DNA from: Microvirga pakistanensis
GTDB lineage: Bacteria > Pseudomonadota > Alphaproteobacteria > Rhizobiales > Beijerinckiaceae
Assembly (NCBI RefSeq): GCF_004458765.1
Contig: NZ_SPJX01000410.1
Coordinates: 87,574 to 151,573 of the forward strand
Direction: 5' to 3'
DNA: 64,000 nt
Both the position numbers and the translations under genes were made by a program. Each line of letters starts with the position of its first letter. Position 1 is the stretch's first letter. This document shows, in pieces, positions 8,201-16,634 of this stretch. The notes beneath the pieces were generated by a model that made no database searches, was not told where the DNA came from, and was given only the letters and a program-made list of their open reading frames with translations.

Positions 8201-8931
8201 ACCGAGCCCTCGTCGAAGGTGCGATAGGCCCAGATCCGGCCGCCCCGGTTCATGTGCCGTTGCATCAGGCCGGGCTGATCCGGGGAGGGCTGGGAGGCGA
8301 CGGCGAGCTCGTTCACACCCTCCCGGTCCGCCCGGTCGTCGCTCCGGCGGGCGCCTGTTCCGGTGGTGGTCTGCGCGCCCGCATTCGGCTGGCCGGTCTC
8401 GCCGGTGCGCAGGTCGGCGGAGCCCAGATCGTCGGCACCCTCCGCCATCAGGCCCATGCCGGGAAGCGAGCCCGTATTGGTCTGGCCCGCCTGCGAGCCG
8501 CCGGTCAGCCCTGCGCCCAGGGGAGCAGCCAGGGATGCGCCGAGGTCTGCGCCCTCGTTTTGTCCGGCATCGGCCTTGAGCCATTCCCGGCTGCTGCTGT
8601 CGAGGTCGAGAGGCTCGAACATTTCCAGGGCCCGGGCGGCCTCCTCCATATTGTCCCGGTCGACCTGGACGGCGATCATCGTGCAGCCTTCGTGGAGGGC
8701 CCGGCCGAAGACGCGAAGGTCTTCCTGCGGCAGGTTCAGGTCGTGAAGGGCCTCAAGGGAATCGTCCCGGGCCGACAGGCTGCGGAAACCCGAGATCGAG
8801 GAGATCTCCCGGGCGTCTTCGGTGCCGACGGTGACGATCCGGTGCCGGGCGATGCCCAATTCCATCAGCGCCTGAAGCGCCTGGCGGGCCTGGGCGGTAT
8901 CCCTGAACAGGGCTGTGATCATCTGGGGCAT
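8197..8931 (-). CDS. YflT-like (general stress protein 17M-type) domain protein
   Basis: A 244-residue soluble protein of unknown function. Residues 1 to about 95 (MPQMITALFRDTAQARQALQ, then GIARHRIVTVGTED and GCTMIAVQVDRDNMEEAARAL) resemble the ferredoxin-like fold of YflT/GS17M stress proteins. The second half is low-complexity, rich in Gly, Ala and Thr with repeated GLMAEGADD/TGTGARR-like stretches, and ends in RGGRIWAYRTFDEGSV. The ATG at 8931 is preferred because GGAAG sits six bases upstream; a GTG seven codons earlier is possible. It converges on the FAD oxidoreductase gene with overlapping stops and stands alone. The general-stress role is inference. Confidence 0.65.
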   Translation of the reverse strand: MPQMITALFRDTAQARQALQALMELGIARHRIVTVGTEDAREISSISGFRSLSARDDSLEALHDLNLPQEDLRVFGRALHEGCTMIAVQVDRDNMEEAARALEMFEPLDLDSSSREWLKADAGQNEGADLGASLAAPLGAGLTGGSQAGQTNTGSLPGMGLMAEGADDLGSADLRTGETGQPNAGAQTTTGTGARRSDDRADREGVNELAVASQPSPDQPGLMQRHMNRGGRIWAYRTFDEGSV

Positions 8932-9043
8932 GTGTTTCTTCCGTTGGGTCACTTCCTCAACGAAGAGCGCTTCCGGCCTGTTCCCATCCCCAGTCGTTAA
9001 GTCTTTTCAATGAAAAGGGCTTCCATTTTGAAGCCGGCTATGA

Positions 9044-9072
9044 TTGTCATGTTTGTGTCATTAAAGCGTCAT
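9044..9072 (+). promoter_or_regulatory. Pho box (three tandem 11-bp units) upstream of ugpB
   Basis: Three TGTCAT-like heptamers, TTGTCAT (9044), GTGTCAT (9055) and GCGTCAT (9066), are spaced exactly 11 bp apart with AT-rich 4-nt spacers. This matches the PhoB-binding box (CTGTCAT units every 11 bp). The site lies 70 bp upstream of ugpB, and ugp is a classic phosphate-starvation operon, so motif and gene identity support each other. Confidence 0.85.
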
Positions 9073-9141
9073 CCGGCTTTCGTGCAGGGATGGTGAACGA
9101 CAATAACATCCCCGAGGGGGGATGATACGGGAGAGACGAAT

Positions 9142-10449
9142 ATGATGAAGAAATCCCTTCTCGGCGCCCTGGCCTTCGGTCTCGCGACGAGCACGTCCGC
9201 TTTTGCTCAGACAGAGATCCAATGGTGGCACGCCATGACGGGTGCCAACAACGAGGTCGTGAACCGTCTGGCCGAAGAGTTCAACAACTCGCAGAAGGAC
9301 TACAAGGTCGTCGTCAGCTACAAGGGGCAGTACGCCGACACGCTGAACGCCGGCATCGCCGCGTTCCGCGCGGGCAACGCTCCGCATATCCTGCAGGTCT
9401 TCGAGGTGGGCACCGCGACCATGATGGGCGCGAAGGGCGCGGTCAAGCCGGTCTACCAGCTGATGGCCGAGGCCGGCGAGAAGTTCGACCCCAAGGCTTA
9501 CCTGCCAGCAATCACCGGCTATTACTCCACCGCGAAGGGCGAGATGCTCTCCTTCCCCTTCAACTCCTCCTCGATGGTCATGTGGATCAACCGGGACGAG
9601 CTGAAGAAGGCCGGGGTGAACGAAATCCCGAAGACCTGGCCTGACGTGTTCGCCGCCGCCAAGAAGCTGAAGGCGGCCGGTCACGATACCTGCGGCTTCT
9701 CGAACGCCTGGGCGAGCTGGGCTCATATCGAGCAGTTCTCGGCCTGGCATAACGTGCCGATGGCCACCAAGGCCAACGGTCTCGACGGCTTCGACACGGA
9801 GATGAAGTTCAACTCGCCGGTGCATGTGAAGCACCTGCAGAACCTCATCGACCTGCAAAAGGACAAGACCTACGATTACTCGGGCCGCGACTCGAAGAGC
9901 GAGGGCCGCTTCACCTCCGGCGAATGCGCGATCTTCCTCACCTCCTCGGGCTTCTACGGCAACGTGAAGGCCAACGCGAAGTTCGACTTCACCTCGGCTC
10001 CGATGCCGTATTATCCGGACGTCCAGGGTGCTCCGCAGAACTCCATCATCGGCGGCGCTTCCCTGTGGGTCATGGGCGGCAAGTCGGCCAACGAGTACAA
10101 AGGCGTCGCCAAGTTCTTCGCCTTCCTGTCGGACACCGACCGTCAGGCCAAGCTGCACCAGGAATCGGGCTATCTTCCGATCACCAAGGCGGCTTACGAG
10201 AAGACCAAGGCGTCCGGCTTCTATGAGAAGAACCCGGTTCTCGAGACCCCCTTGAAGGAGCTGACCAACAAGGAGCCGACCGAGAATTCCCGCGGTCTGC
10301 GCTTCGGCAACATGGTTCAGATCCGCGACGTGATCTCCGAGGAGATCGAGGCGGCGCTCGCCGGCCAGAAGCCTGCCAAGGATGCCCTCGACGCCGCCGT
10401 GTCGCGCAGCAACCAGATCCTGCGTCAGTTCGAGCGTACCGTTCGCTAA
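9142..10449 (+). CDS. ugpB: sn-Glycerol-3-phosphate ABC transporter, substrate-binding protein
   Basis: Periplasmic binding protein that captures sn-glycerol-3-phosphate and glycerophosphodiesters for UgpAEC. A 23-residue signal peptide (MMKKSLLGALAFGLA..., cleavage after AFA) precedes a 435-residue cluster-D type binding protein. Signatures shared with E. coli UgpB include AGIAAFRAGNAPHILQVFEV, APQNSIIGGASLWVMGGK and SGYLPITKAAYEKT. GGGAGAG precedes the start; the second Met codon is an alternative. A 7-bp hairpin at 9107-9124 sits just before the ribosome site. First gene of ugpBAEC; a strong hairpin after it (10471-10504) probably gives UgpB higher expression than the permeases. Pho-box control is predicted. 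Confidence 0.96.
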   Translation: MMKKSLLGALAFGLATSTSAFAQTEIQWWHAMTGANNEVVNRLAEEFNNSQKDYKVVVSYKGQYADTLNAGIAAFRAGNAPHILQVFEVGTATMMGAKGAVKPVYQLMAEAGEKFDPKAYLPAITGYYSTAKGEMLSFPFNSSSMVMWINRDELKKAGVNEIPKTWPDVFAAAKKLKAAGHDTCGFSNAWASWAHIEQFSAWHNVPMATKANGLDGFDTEMKFNSPVHVKHLQNLIDLQKDKTYDYSGRDSKSEGRFTSGECAIFLTSSGFYGNVKANAKFDFTSAPMPYYPDVQGAPQNSIIGGASLWVMGGKSANEYKGVAKFFAFLSDTDRQAKLHQESGYLPITKAAYEKTKASGFYEKNPVLETPLKELTNKEPTENSRGLRFGNMVQIRDVISEEIEAALAGQKPAKDALDAAVSRSNQILRQFERTVR

Positions 10450-10470
10450 GACGGATTGGATGTCGGCCTT

Positions 10471-10504
10471 TCATCCCGGGCAGCCGAAAAGCTGTCCGGG
10501 ATGA
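10471..10504 (+). terminator. Intercistronic hairpin between ugpB and ugpA
   Basis: A 14-bp stem (one G-U pair) with a 6-nt loop CGAAAA, starting 21 bases after the ugpB stop and followed by TCTTAT. It may be a leaky terminator or a 3'-end stabiliser for the ugpB part of the transcript. ugpA begins 68 bases further on. Confidence 0.7.
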
Positions 10505-10572
10505 TCTTATAGATCACTTCGCAGACCGGTGGACCCCGTCATCTGCGCCATCACCGGACGATTGTAAGCGCG

Positions 10573-11454
10573 ATGGAAAAACGAGCTCACTTTTCAGGTT
10601 GGACGCTGCCCCTGCTGCTGATCCTTCCGCAGATGGCGATCACCGTCATTTTCTTCTACTGGCCGGCCTCCCAGGCGATCTGGCAGTCCTTCCTCAGGGA
10701 AGACGCCTTCGGCCTTTCCTCCGAGTTCGTCGGATTTGAGAACTATCTCGCTCTCTTCGAGCAGCCCGAATATTACCGGGCCATGGTCACGACCATCATC
10801 TTCTCGACGCTGGTGGCCTTCTTCTCGCTTTCCGTCGCGCTGCTTCTCGCGACCCAGGCCGACAAGAACATTCGCGGCGGCCATGCCTTCAAGACCCTGC
10901 TGATCTGGCCCTATGCGGTGGCTCCCGCCATCGCGGGCGTCCTGTGGATCTTCATGTTCCATCCGACGCTCGGCACGCTGGCGCGTCCCATCCGGGCGGC
11001 CGGCATCGACTGGAATCCGATGCTCAACGGCAACCATGCCATGATCCTGCTGGTGCTCTCCGCCACCTGGAAGCACATCAGCTACAACTTCCTGTTCTTC
11101 CTCGCGGGCCTGCAGGCCATTCCGAAGAGCGTGATCGAGGCAGGCGCCATCGACGGCGCCGGGCCCATGCGCCGTTTCTGGACCATCGTCTTCCCGCTTC
11201 TGTCGCCCACCACCTTCTTCCTTCTCGTGGTCACGGTGGTCTACGTGTTCTTCGAGACGTTCGGCATCATCGATGCCGTCACGGGCGGCGGCCCTGCCGG
11301 TCAGACGACGACACTCGTCTACAAGGTTTATGCGGATGGCCGCCTCGGCGGCGATCTCGGCGGCTCCGCCGCGCAGTCGGTGATCCTCATGGTCATCGTG
11401 ATCGCGCTCACCGCCATCCAGTTCCGCTATGTCGAGCGCAAGGTGCAATACTGA
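10573..11454 (+). CDS. ugpA: Glycerol-3-phosphate ABC transporter permease UgpA
   Basis: A 293-residue inner-membrane permease with six predicted helices (for example [20 protein letters not shown] and the long segments after [11 protein letters not shown]). The ABC-coupling EAA loop reads [24 protein letters not shown]. It forms a heterodimeric channel with UgpE. A TGA-ATG overlap of one base joins it to ugpE, typical of coupled translation. [24 protein letters not shown] is a strong UgpA-type signature. Confidence 0.95.
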   Translation: MEKRAHFSGWTLPLLLILPQMAITVIFFYWPASQAIWQSFLREDAFGLSSEFVGFENYLALFEQPEYYRAMVTTIIFSTLVAFFSLSVALLLATQADKNIRGGHAFKTLLIWPYAVAPAIAGVLWIFMFHPTLGTLARPIRAAGIDWNPMLNGNHAMILLVLSATWKHISYNFLFFLAGLQAIPKSVIEAGAIDGAGPMRRFWTIVFPLLSPTTFFLLVVTVVYVFFETFGIIDAVTGGGPAGQTTTLVYKVYADGRLGGDLGGSAAQSVILMVIVIALTAIQFRYVERKVQY

Positions 11455-12299
11455 TGGTCGAGAATCGTCCCTTTGCCCAATTCATGGCCTACCTGACGCT
11501 GGTCATCGGCGTCCTCGTGGTGGCCTTCCCGGTCTATCTCGCCATCATGGCGTCGACCTTCGATGCCGCGACGATCATCAACGGCAACATGCCGCTGGTT
11601 CCCGGCGATCAGGCCGGTGTGAACTATCCGCGTGCCCTGTTCTACGGCGGCGTCCATGCGCGCGAGCCTGTGGGCGGCATGATGCTCAACTCGATGATCA
11701 TGGCGATGGGCATCGCGATCGGCAAGATCCTCATCTCGATCCTGTCGGCCTATGCGGTGGTGTACTTCAAGTTCCCGTTTCGCAAGACGGCGTTCTGGAT
11801 CATCTTCATCACGCTGATGCTGCCCGTCGAAGTGCGTATCTACCCGACCTACAAGATCGTCGCGGATCTCGGCCTGCTCGATACGTATACGGGCCTCATC
11901 ATGCCGCTGATCGCATCGGCCACGGGCACGCTGCTCTTCCGCCAGTTCTTCATGACGATCCCGGACGAGTTGCTGGAAGCATCGAAGATCGACGGCGCGG
12001 GCGCGTTCCGCTTCTTCAAGGATACGCTGCTTCCCCTCTCCATAACGACGATCGCGGCGCTCTTCGTGATCCAGTTCATCTACGGCTGGAACCAGTATCT
12101 CTGGCCGCTGCTCATCACCACGAAGAGCTCGATGCAGACGATTGTGATCGGCATCAAGAAGATGATCACGACCACGGATGCGCTCACCGAGTGGCAGATC
12201 GCGATGACGACTGCCGTGCTCGCGATGGTGCCGCCGGTGCTGGTGGTGATCTTCATGCAGCGGCTCTTCGTGAAGGGTCTCGTCGAAACGGAAAAGTGA
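11454..12299 (+). CDS. ugpE: Glycerol-3-phosphate ABC transporter permease UgpE
   Basis: A 281-residue inner-membrane permease, partner of UgpA. It has six membrane segments and the EAA coupling loop ELLEASKIDGAGAFRFFKDTLLPLS. FIYGWNQYLWPLLITT and TTDALTEWQIAMTTAVLAM are characteristic of UgpE. The ATG at 11454 overlaps the ugpA stop by one base. A 117-base gap with a 10-bp hairpin separates it from ugpC. Confidence 0.95.
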   Translation: MVENRPFAQFMAYLTLVIGVLVVAFPVYLAIMASTFDAATIINGNMPLVPGDQAGVNYPRALFYGGVHAREPVGGMMLNSMIMAMGIAIGKILISILSAYAVVYFKFPFRKTAFWIIFITLMLPVEVRIYPTYKIVADLGLLDTYTGLIMPLIASATGTLLFRQFFMTIPDELLEASKIDGAGAFRFFKDTLLPLSITTIAALFVIQFIYGWNQYLWPLLITTKSSMQTIVIGIKKMITTTDALTEWQIAMTTAVLAMVPPVLVVIFMQRLFVKGLVETEK

Positions 12300-12320
12300 C
12301 GCGCGGCCGCCGTGCGTCGG

Positions 12321-12342
12321 CCCTTCCGCCGTGGCGGAAGGG
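12321..12342 (+). other. Hairpin between ugpE and ugpC
   Basis: A perfect 10-bp inverted repeat with a 2-nt centre, lying 21 bases after the ugpE stop. It has no T-tract, so it is more likely an RNA-stability or processing element than a full terminator. Confidence 0.5.
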
Positions 12343-12416
12343 GCACCAAGGGATTATCGGAATTTTTCAGTCTGGTGCCTCATGCCGCACGGGCTGACGG
12401 GAAAAGGAATGAACCA

Positions 12417-13496
12417 ATGGCTGGGGTAACACTCGATACGGTCCGAAAGATCTATGCGGGCAACGTGGAGGCCGTCAAAGGCGTCTCGCTCGGAATCGAG
12501 GACGGCTCTTTCTGCGTGCTGGTCGGGCCGTCAGGCTGCGGCAAGTCCACCCTCCTTCGCATGATCGCGGGCCTGGAGACGATTTCCGGCGGCGAGATCA
12601 AGATTGGCAACCGGGTCGTGAATCAGGTCGAGCCCGCGGATCGCGATATCGCGATGGTCTTCCAGAACTACGCGCTCTATCCGCATATGAGCGTGTACGA
12701 CAACATGGCCTATGGGCTGCGCAACCGGAAGACCCCCAAGGACGAGATCGAGAAGCGCGTGAAGGAAGCGGCTCGCATCCTCGCCATCGAACCCTTCCTC
12801 GATCGTAAGCCGCGCGCATTGTCGGGCGGACAGCGCCAGCGTGTGGCCATGGGCCGTGCCATCGTGCGCAAGCCGCAGGTGTTCCTCTTCGACGAGCCGC
12901 TGTCCAACCTCGATGCGAAGCTGCGCGTGCAGATGCGCGTCGAGATCAAGCGCCTTCAGAAGGCTCTCGGCGTGACGTCGATTTATGTGACGCACGACCA
13001 GGTCGAAGCCATGACCCTGTCCGACAAGCTCGTGGTGATGTCCGGCGGCCAGATCGAGCAGGTGGGCTCCCCCTCGGAGGTTTATCGCCGCCCCGAGACG
13101 CGCTTCGTCGCCACCTTCATCGGCTCCCCGCCCATGAACATCCTTCCCGGCAAGGTGGAAGGCCCCGGCCGCGTGTCGGTCGGCGGGCAGGTGATCGCCG
13201 TCACGGATATGCGAGAAGGCCTCACGCCCGGTTCTTCCATCGAGGTGGGCCTGCGTCCCGAGGACGTCCAGGCGGGCAGCGCTCCGGGCGCCTCGAGCCT
13301 CGCCATGGAAGTTGACTTCGTCGAGGAGCTCGGCGCGACACAGCTTTTCCACGGCAAGGTCGCGGGCACGGATTTCGTCGTGCAGGCATCCACGGGCCAG
13401 ATCGGCGCGGATACCCGCAAGCTGACCCTGTCCATCGATCCAGGCAACGTTCACCTCTTCGACCCGCAGAGCACGAAGCGCCTGGGCCGGGTCTAA
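12417..13496 (+). CDS. ugpC: Glycerol-3-phosphate ABC transporter ATP-binding protein UgpC
   Basis: A 359-residue cytoplasmic ATPase of the MalK/UgpC (CUT1) type that powers UgpAE. Walker A is GPSGCGKST (37-45), the signature [17 protein letters not shown], Walker [16 protein letters not shown] and switch His in [16 protein letters not shown]-terminal OB/TOBE regulatory domain begins near [15 protein letters not shown] and includes [11 protein letters not shown]. The ATG at 12417 is preceded by AAAAGGA at good spacing; upstream frame extension is non-conserved. It ends the operon. Confidence 0.95.
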   Translation: MAGVTLDTVRKIYAGNVEAVKGVSLGIEDGSFCVLVGPSGCGKSTLLRMIAGLETISGGEIKIGNRVVNQVEPADRDIAMVFQNYALYPHMSVYDNMAYGLRNRKTPKDEIEKRVKEAARILAIEPFLDRKPRALSGGQRQRVAMGRAIVRKPQVFLFDEPLSNLDAKLRVQMRVEIKRLQKALGVTSIYVTHDQVEAMTLSDKLVVMSGGQIEQVGSPSEVYRRPETRFVATFIGSPPMNILPGKVEGPGRVSVGGQVIAVTDMREGLTPGSSIEVGLRPEDVQAGSAPGASSLAMEVDFVEELGATQLFHGKVAGTDFVVQASTGQIGADTRKLTLSIDPGNVHLFDPQSTKRLGRV

Positions 13497-13523
13497 GACA
13501 CCCCCAAAGCTTGACCTTTTGCT

Positions 13524-13560
13524 GCAACAGCCGTTCCGGGCACCTCGGAACGGCTGTTGC
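13524..13560 (+). terminator. Terminator-like hairpin after ugpC
   Basis: A perfect 15-bp inverted repeat with a 7-nt loop starts 27 bases after the ugpC stop. There is no T-run after the stem on the plus strand, so termination may be inefficient or factor-aided. It separates the ugp operon from the ammonia-lyase gene. Confidence 0.65.
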
Positions 13561-13609
13561 GCGTTCGGAGCCGCCCCATTATCCCTTGAGGAGAACATGA
13601 GGGACAGCG

Positions 13610-15241
13610 ATGACGGTCAAGCTCGACGGAGCGACGCTTCAGATTCAGGATGTGGTGCGGGTGGCTCGCCCGGACGCCCAGGGGCGCTTCGCGCAAGCGG
13701 AGCTGGCACCCGAGGCGCGGGAGCGGATTGCGGCGACGCGGGCCTATATCGACCGCAACTGGATGCATGACGATGCGCCGCTCATGTATGCCTTCAACAC
13801 CGGCGTCGGCCTGTTCAAGGATCAGCGGGTGCTGATCGCCGACATGGCGGCCTATCAGAAGAAGACCGTCTATGCGCACGCCACCGGCGTCGGCGAGCCC
13901 TTCGCCGAGGACGTGACGCGCGCCATGATGCTGTTGCGGGCCAACGCCTTCGCGTCAAACTATTCGGGTCCCCGGGTGGAACTCGTCGAGCGCCTGCTGG
14001 CCTTCCTCAATGCGGGACTGCATCCGGTCATCCCGCAGAAGGGGTCCGTCGGCGCCTCGGGTGATCTCGCGCCACTGGCCCACATGGCCGGCGCGGTGTG
14101 CGGGTTCGAGGAAGCGGACATGGTCTACCAGGGCCGCGTGATGCCCGCGCGCGAGGCGATCCGCATGGCAGGCTTCGAACCCGATTTCGACCTCGGCGCG
14201 AAGGACGCCTCCGCGCTCATCAACGGTTCGACCACATCGCTTGCGCTTGCGTCTCTCGCGACGAGCGATGCACGTCGCATCCTGAAACATGCGGACATCG
14301 CCATGTGCCTGTCGCTCGAGGCGATGCGTGGCGAGCTGGCCGCCTTCGATCCGCGCGTGCACAAGGCGCGTCCGCATCCCGGACAGGCGCGCGTGGCGCG
14401 CAATCTGCTGCGTATTCTCGAAGGCTCCAGGCGCTGCTCGCAGGACGCGCGCGACATCGTCTTCCCCGACGAGCCGCGACAGCCCGGCACGCCCGCGAGC
14501 CCCCGTGTGCAGGATGTTTATTCGCTGCGCTGCACGCCACAGGTCCACGGACCTGTTGTCGAGGCCCTCGAATATGTCGAGCGCCTCGTCGGCACGGAAA
14601 TGAATTCCGCCACCGACAATCCGTTGATCTTCGACGACGGGCAGGGCGGGTACGTGTCCATCTCAGGAGGCCACTTCCACGGACAATATATGGCGCAGGC
14701 GATGGACTTCCTGAGCATCGCCATGGCCGATCTGGGTGCCATTTCCGAGCGCCGCCTCGCGCGGCTCGTCGACCCGACCATGTCTTACGGCCTACCGCGC
14801 AATCTGCTCGCCGGCAAGCGCGGGCTCAATACGGGCTTTGCGACCGTGCAGTGCTCCATGTCGGCCCTGGTGATGGAGAATCGCGGTCTCGCAACGCCGG
14901 GTTCGGTCGATTCCATTCCGGGCAAATCCAATGCGGAGGATCACATCTCCAACTCCACCTGGTGCGGGCGCAAGGCGCGCATCATCGTGGAGAACGTGGA
15001 GCAGATCGTGGCGGGCGAATTGCTGATGGCGGCGCAGGCTCTCACGCTCGTGGAGCCGCTCGCCAAGGATTATCCGCTCGGAAAGGGATCGCGCGCTGCC
15101 ATGCAGGCGATCCGCGCGGCCATTCCTCCGGCGCTCGACGGCGACCGCTGGTATGCGACCGAGATGCGCCAAGCGCTCGATCTCGTTCGCTCGGGCGCCG
15201 TCGTGGAGGCGGTCGAAAGCGCCGTTGGGGCTTTGGAATAG
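13610..15241 (+). CDS. Aromatic amino acid ammonia-lyase, histidine ammonia-lyase-like
   Basis: A 543-residue MIO-dependent enzyme that removes ammonia from an aromatic amino acid (histidine to urocanate if it is HutH). The MIO tripeptide Ala149-Ser-Gly151 lies in KGSVGASGDLAPLAHM. The selectivity site reads YAHATGVGEP, keeping the His (His90) that HAL uses where TAL has His-Leu and PAL has Phe-Leu. NSATDNPLIF and GHFHGQYMAQAMDF are also conserved. The first loop, YAFNTGVGLFKDQ, differs from the usual YGINTGFG, and about 30 residues are extra compared with typical HutH. No hutU, hutI or hutG is in the window, so histidase is likely but not certain. Confidence 0.82.
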   Translation: MTVKLDGATLQIQDVVRVARPDAQGRFAQAELAPEARERIAATRAYIDRNWMHDDAPLMYAFNTGVGLFKDQRVLIADMAAYQKKTVYAHATGVGEPFAEDVTRAMMLLRANAFASNYSGPRVELVERLLAFLNAGLHPVIPQKGSVGASGDLAPLAHMAGAVCGFEEADMVYQGRVMPAREAIRMAGFEPDFDLGAKDASALINGSTTSLALASLATSDARRILKHADIAMCLSLEAMRGELAAFDPRVHKARPHPGQARVARNLLRILEGSRRCSQDARDIVFPDEPRQPGTPASPRVQDVYSLRCTPQVHGPVVEALEYVERLVGTEMNSATDNPLIFDDGQGGYVSISGGHFHGQYMAQAMDFLSIAMADLGAISERRLARLVDPTMSYGLPRNLLAGKRGLNTGFATVQCSMSALVMENRGLATPGSVDSIPGKSNAEDHISNSTWCGRKARIIVENVEQIVAGELLMAAQALTLVEPLAKDYPLGKGSRAAMQAIRAAIPPALDGDRWYATEMRQALDLVRSGAVVEAVESAVGALE

Positions 15242-15262
15242 GGCTCGGCATGATCCGAGCCC
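15241..15262. terminator. Hairpin between converging genes
   Basis: A perfect 8-bp inverted repeat (GGGCTCGG, CCGAGCCC) with a 6-nt loop starts at the last base of the ammonia-lyase stop codon and lies 23 bases from the converging small gene. It lacks a clear T-tract on either strand. Confidence 0.5.
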
Positions 15263-15285
15263 TCGATACAGCCGGCGGCGTCCGC

Positions 15286-15591
15286 TCAGCGGCAGCGGCG
15301 TACGTCGCGGATCACGACGGAACCGTTCGGGCGCTGGATCCGCTCGCGGACGACGCGGCAGCGCTCTCTCCTACGCTCCCAGGCCGGCACGCCGCAGCGG
15401 CGCACCGTGCGATACACCACACGGCCATTGGGGCGTACGGTACGAACGCGGCGTGTCACGCAAGCGACGTTGTCGACGAGGGATGGTGTTTCGATCGCCT
15501 GCGGGCTGAAACGGGCCTGTGCCTCGGGAGCGGTCCCGAAAAGAGTGGCGCCGAAAACGACAGCGACGGCAGGCATGATGAAGGCTCGCAT
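15286..15591 (-). CDS. Small secreted basic protein of unknown function
   Basis: A 101-residue protein with a clear signal peptide (MRAFIMPAVAVVFGATLFGTA, cleavage near AQA), so it is probably periplasmic or exported. The mature part is very arginine-rich with two related segments (RTVRPNGRVVYRTVRRCG and RIQRPNGSVVIRDVRRCR) and four Cys that could form disulfides. The ATG at 15591 is chosen because it starts the signal sequence and has an AAGGATAGGA stretch upstream; an in-frame extension reaches 15669 but lacks such features. I do not recognise a function. It converges on the ammonia-lyase gene and is divergent from a GNAT gene. Confidence 0.65.
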   Translation of the reverse strand: MRAFIMPAVAVVFGATLFGTAPEAQARFSPQAIETPSLVDNVACVTRRVRTVRPNGRVVYRTVRRCGVPAWERRRERCRVVRERIQRPNGSVVIRDVRRCR

Positions 15592-15667
15592 AATCCTATC
15601 CTTCGTTGCGGGGGACTGACGATAACTTGAATGTCTAGGCGATGGTTCCTGAAATGAGGATGAATGC

Positions 15668-16183
15668 ATGGTTCAGCGTGTCATCATCAATCACGTCCAC
15701 CTTCAGGACGGGGAAGAACTGATTGCCGCGAATCTCGCGAGCATCGCGCTGCACGAGCCATGGGTGTCGCCTTGTCGCGATCATGTGAGCTTCCAAGGAT
15801 ATCTCTCCCGTTGCGACGGTGACAGGTCCGTCGGTTTCATCGCACGCGAGCGTGAGAGCAACAGGATCGTCGGCGTCATCAATCTGAGCGAGATCGTGCG
15901 CGGCTACTTCCAGAGCGCATATATGGGCTATTACGCGATTGCCGGGATGAACGGGCGCGGCCTGATGAGCGAAGCCGTCCGCCTTGTGGTGACCCATGCT
16001 TTTTCGGAGCTGAGACTCCACCGGATCGAAGCCAATATCCAGCCCCGCAACGAGCCGTCGCGCGCGCTCGTGAAGCGCCTGGGGTTTCGGCAGGAGGGCT
16101 ACTCACCGCGATATCTCAAGATCGACGGCGAATGGCGCGATCATGAACGCTGGGCGATCCTGTCTGAGGATTGGCGCGGCTGA
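15668..16183 (+). CDS. GNAT-family N-acetyltransferase (RimJ/RimL type)
   Basis: A 171-residue cytoplasmic acetyl-CoA-dependent acetyltransferase. The GNAT core is seen in VGVINLSEIVRGYFQSAYMGYYA and NGRGLMSEAVRLVVTHAF (acetyl-CoA loop), then HRIEANIQPRNEPSRALVKR and LGFRQEGYSPRYLKIDGEWRDHERW, the typical RimJ/RimL ending. The group acetylates ribosomal-protein N termini or small amines; the substrate cannot be assigned. AGGAT precedes the ATG by seven bases. It converges on another GNAT gene with a 7-base gap. Confidence 0.88.
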   Translation: MVQRVIINHVHLQDGEELIAANLASIALHEPWVSPCRDHVSFQGYLSRCDGDRSVGFIARERESNRIVGVINLSEIVRGYFQSAYMGYYAIAGMNGRGLMSEAVRLVVTHAFSELRLHRIEANIQPRNEPSRALVKRLGFRQEGYSPRYLKIDGEWRDHERWAILSEDWRG

Positions 16184-16190
16184 GGGAAAT

Positions 16191-16634
16191 TCACGCTGCT
16201 GCGGGTTGCTCGAGTTTCTTCTGCAGGAAGAAGCGGCTGCCGCCGATCGGGAAATCCTTCAACTCGCCGAAGCGTTCGTATCCCAGCCGCTCGTAGAGTG
16301 CGAGAGCCTTCGGATTCAGCGTGTCGAGCCAGACGAAATGGCAGCCGCGTTCATGGGCTTCCTCCTCCGCCATGCCGATGAGACGCGTGGCGAACCCCTG
16401 GCCCCGGAGAGCTTCCGGAACGAAGATGAACTCTATGGTGAGCCATCCCCATCCGGTGCGGCCCCACAATCCTCCGAAAATTTCCTTCGTGTCGGCCTGC
16501 CGGATCACGACGGCCATGTCCTCAATGTGAAGGCCGGGCATCAGGGATGTCCGGTTGAAATCGGACAACCCGTTGAGGATGATCTGACGGACGACGCTAT
16601 GCGGCCTTGCGAGGAGCTCCAGATGATAGTTCAA
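16191..16634 (-). CDS. GNAT-family N-acetyltransferase
   Basis: A 147-residue acetyltransferase. The core reads WGWLTIEFIFVPEALRGQGFA with the acetyl-CoA-binding RGQGFATRLIGMAEEEA, followed by FVWLDTLNPKALALYERLGY, a common GNAT ending. The start appears to be a TTG at 16634: its TTGA overlaps the TGA of the upstream amidohydrolase, and AGAGGA lies eight bases before it. A longer frame exists upstream, but that part is antisense noise inside the amidohydrolase. Translation is probably coupled to that gene. Substrate unknown. Confidence 0.75.
   Translation of the reverse strand: MNYHLELLARPHSVVRQIILNGLSDFNRTSLMPGLHIEDMAVVIRQADTKEIFGGLWGRTGWGWLTIEFIFVPEALRGQGFATRLIGMAEEEAHERGCHFVWLDTLNPKALALYERLGYERFGELKDFPIGGSRFFLQKKLEQPAAA

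Noticed and set aside
9107..9124. A 7-bp hairpin just before the ugpB ribosome site, considered as a riboswitch
   Set aside because: Too small and without a conserved core; recorded only as a possible leader hairpin.
14098..15630. A 510-codon plus-strand frame running through the ammonia-lyase into the small secreted gene
   Set aside because: Out of frame with the ammonia-lyase and Arg/Ala/Gly-biased; it spans two genes on opposite strands.
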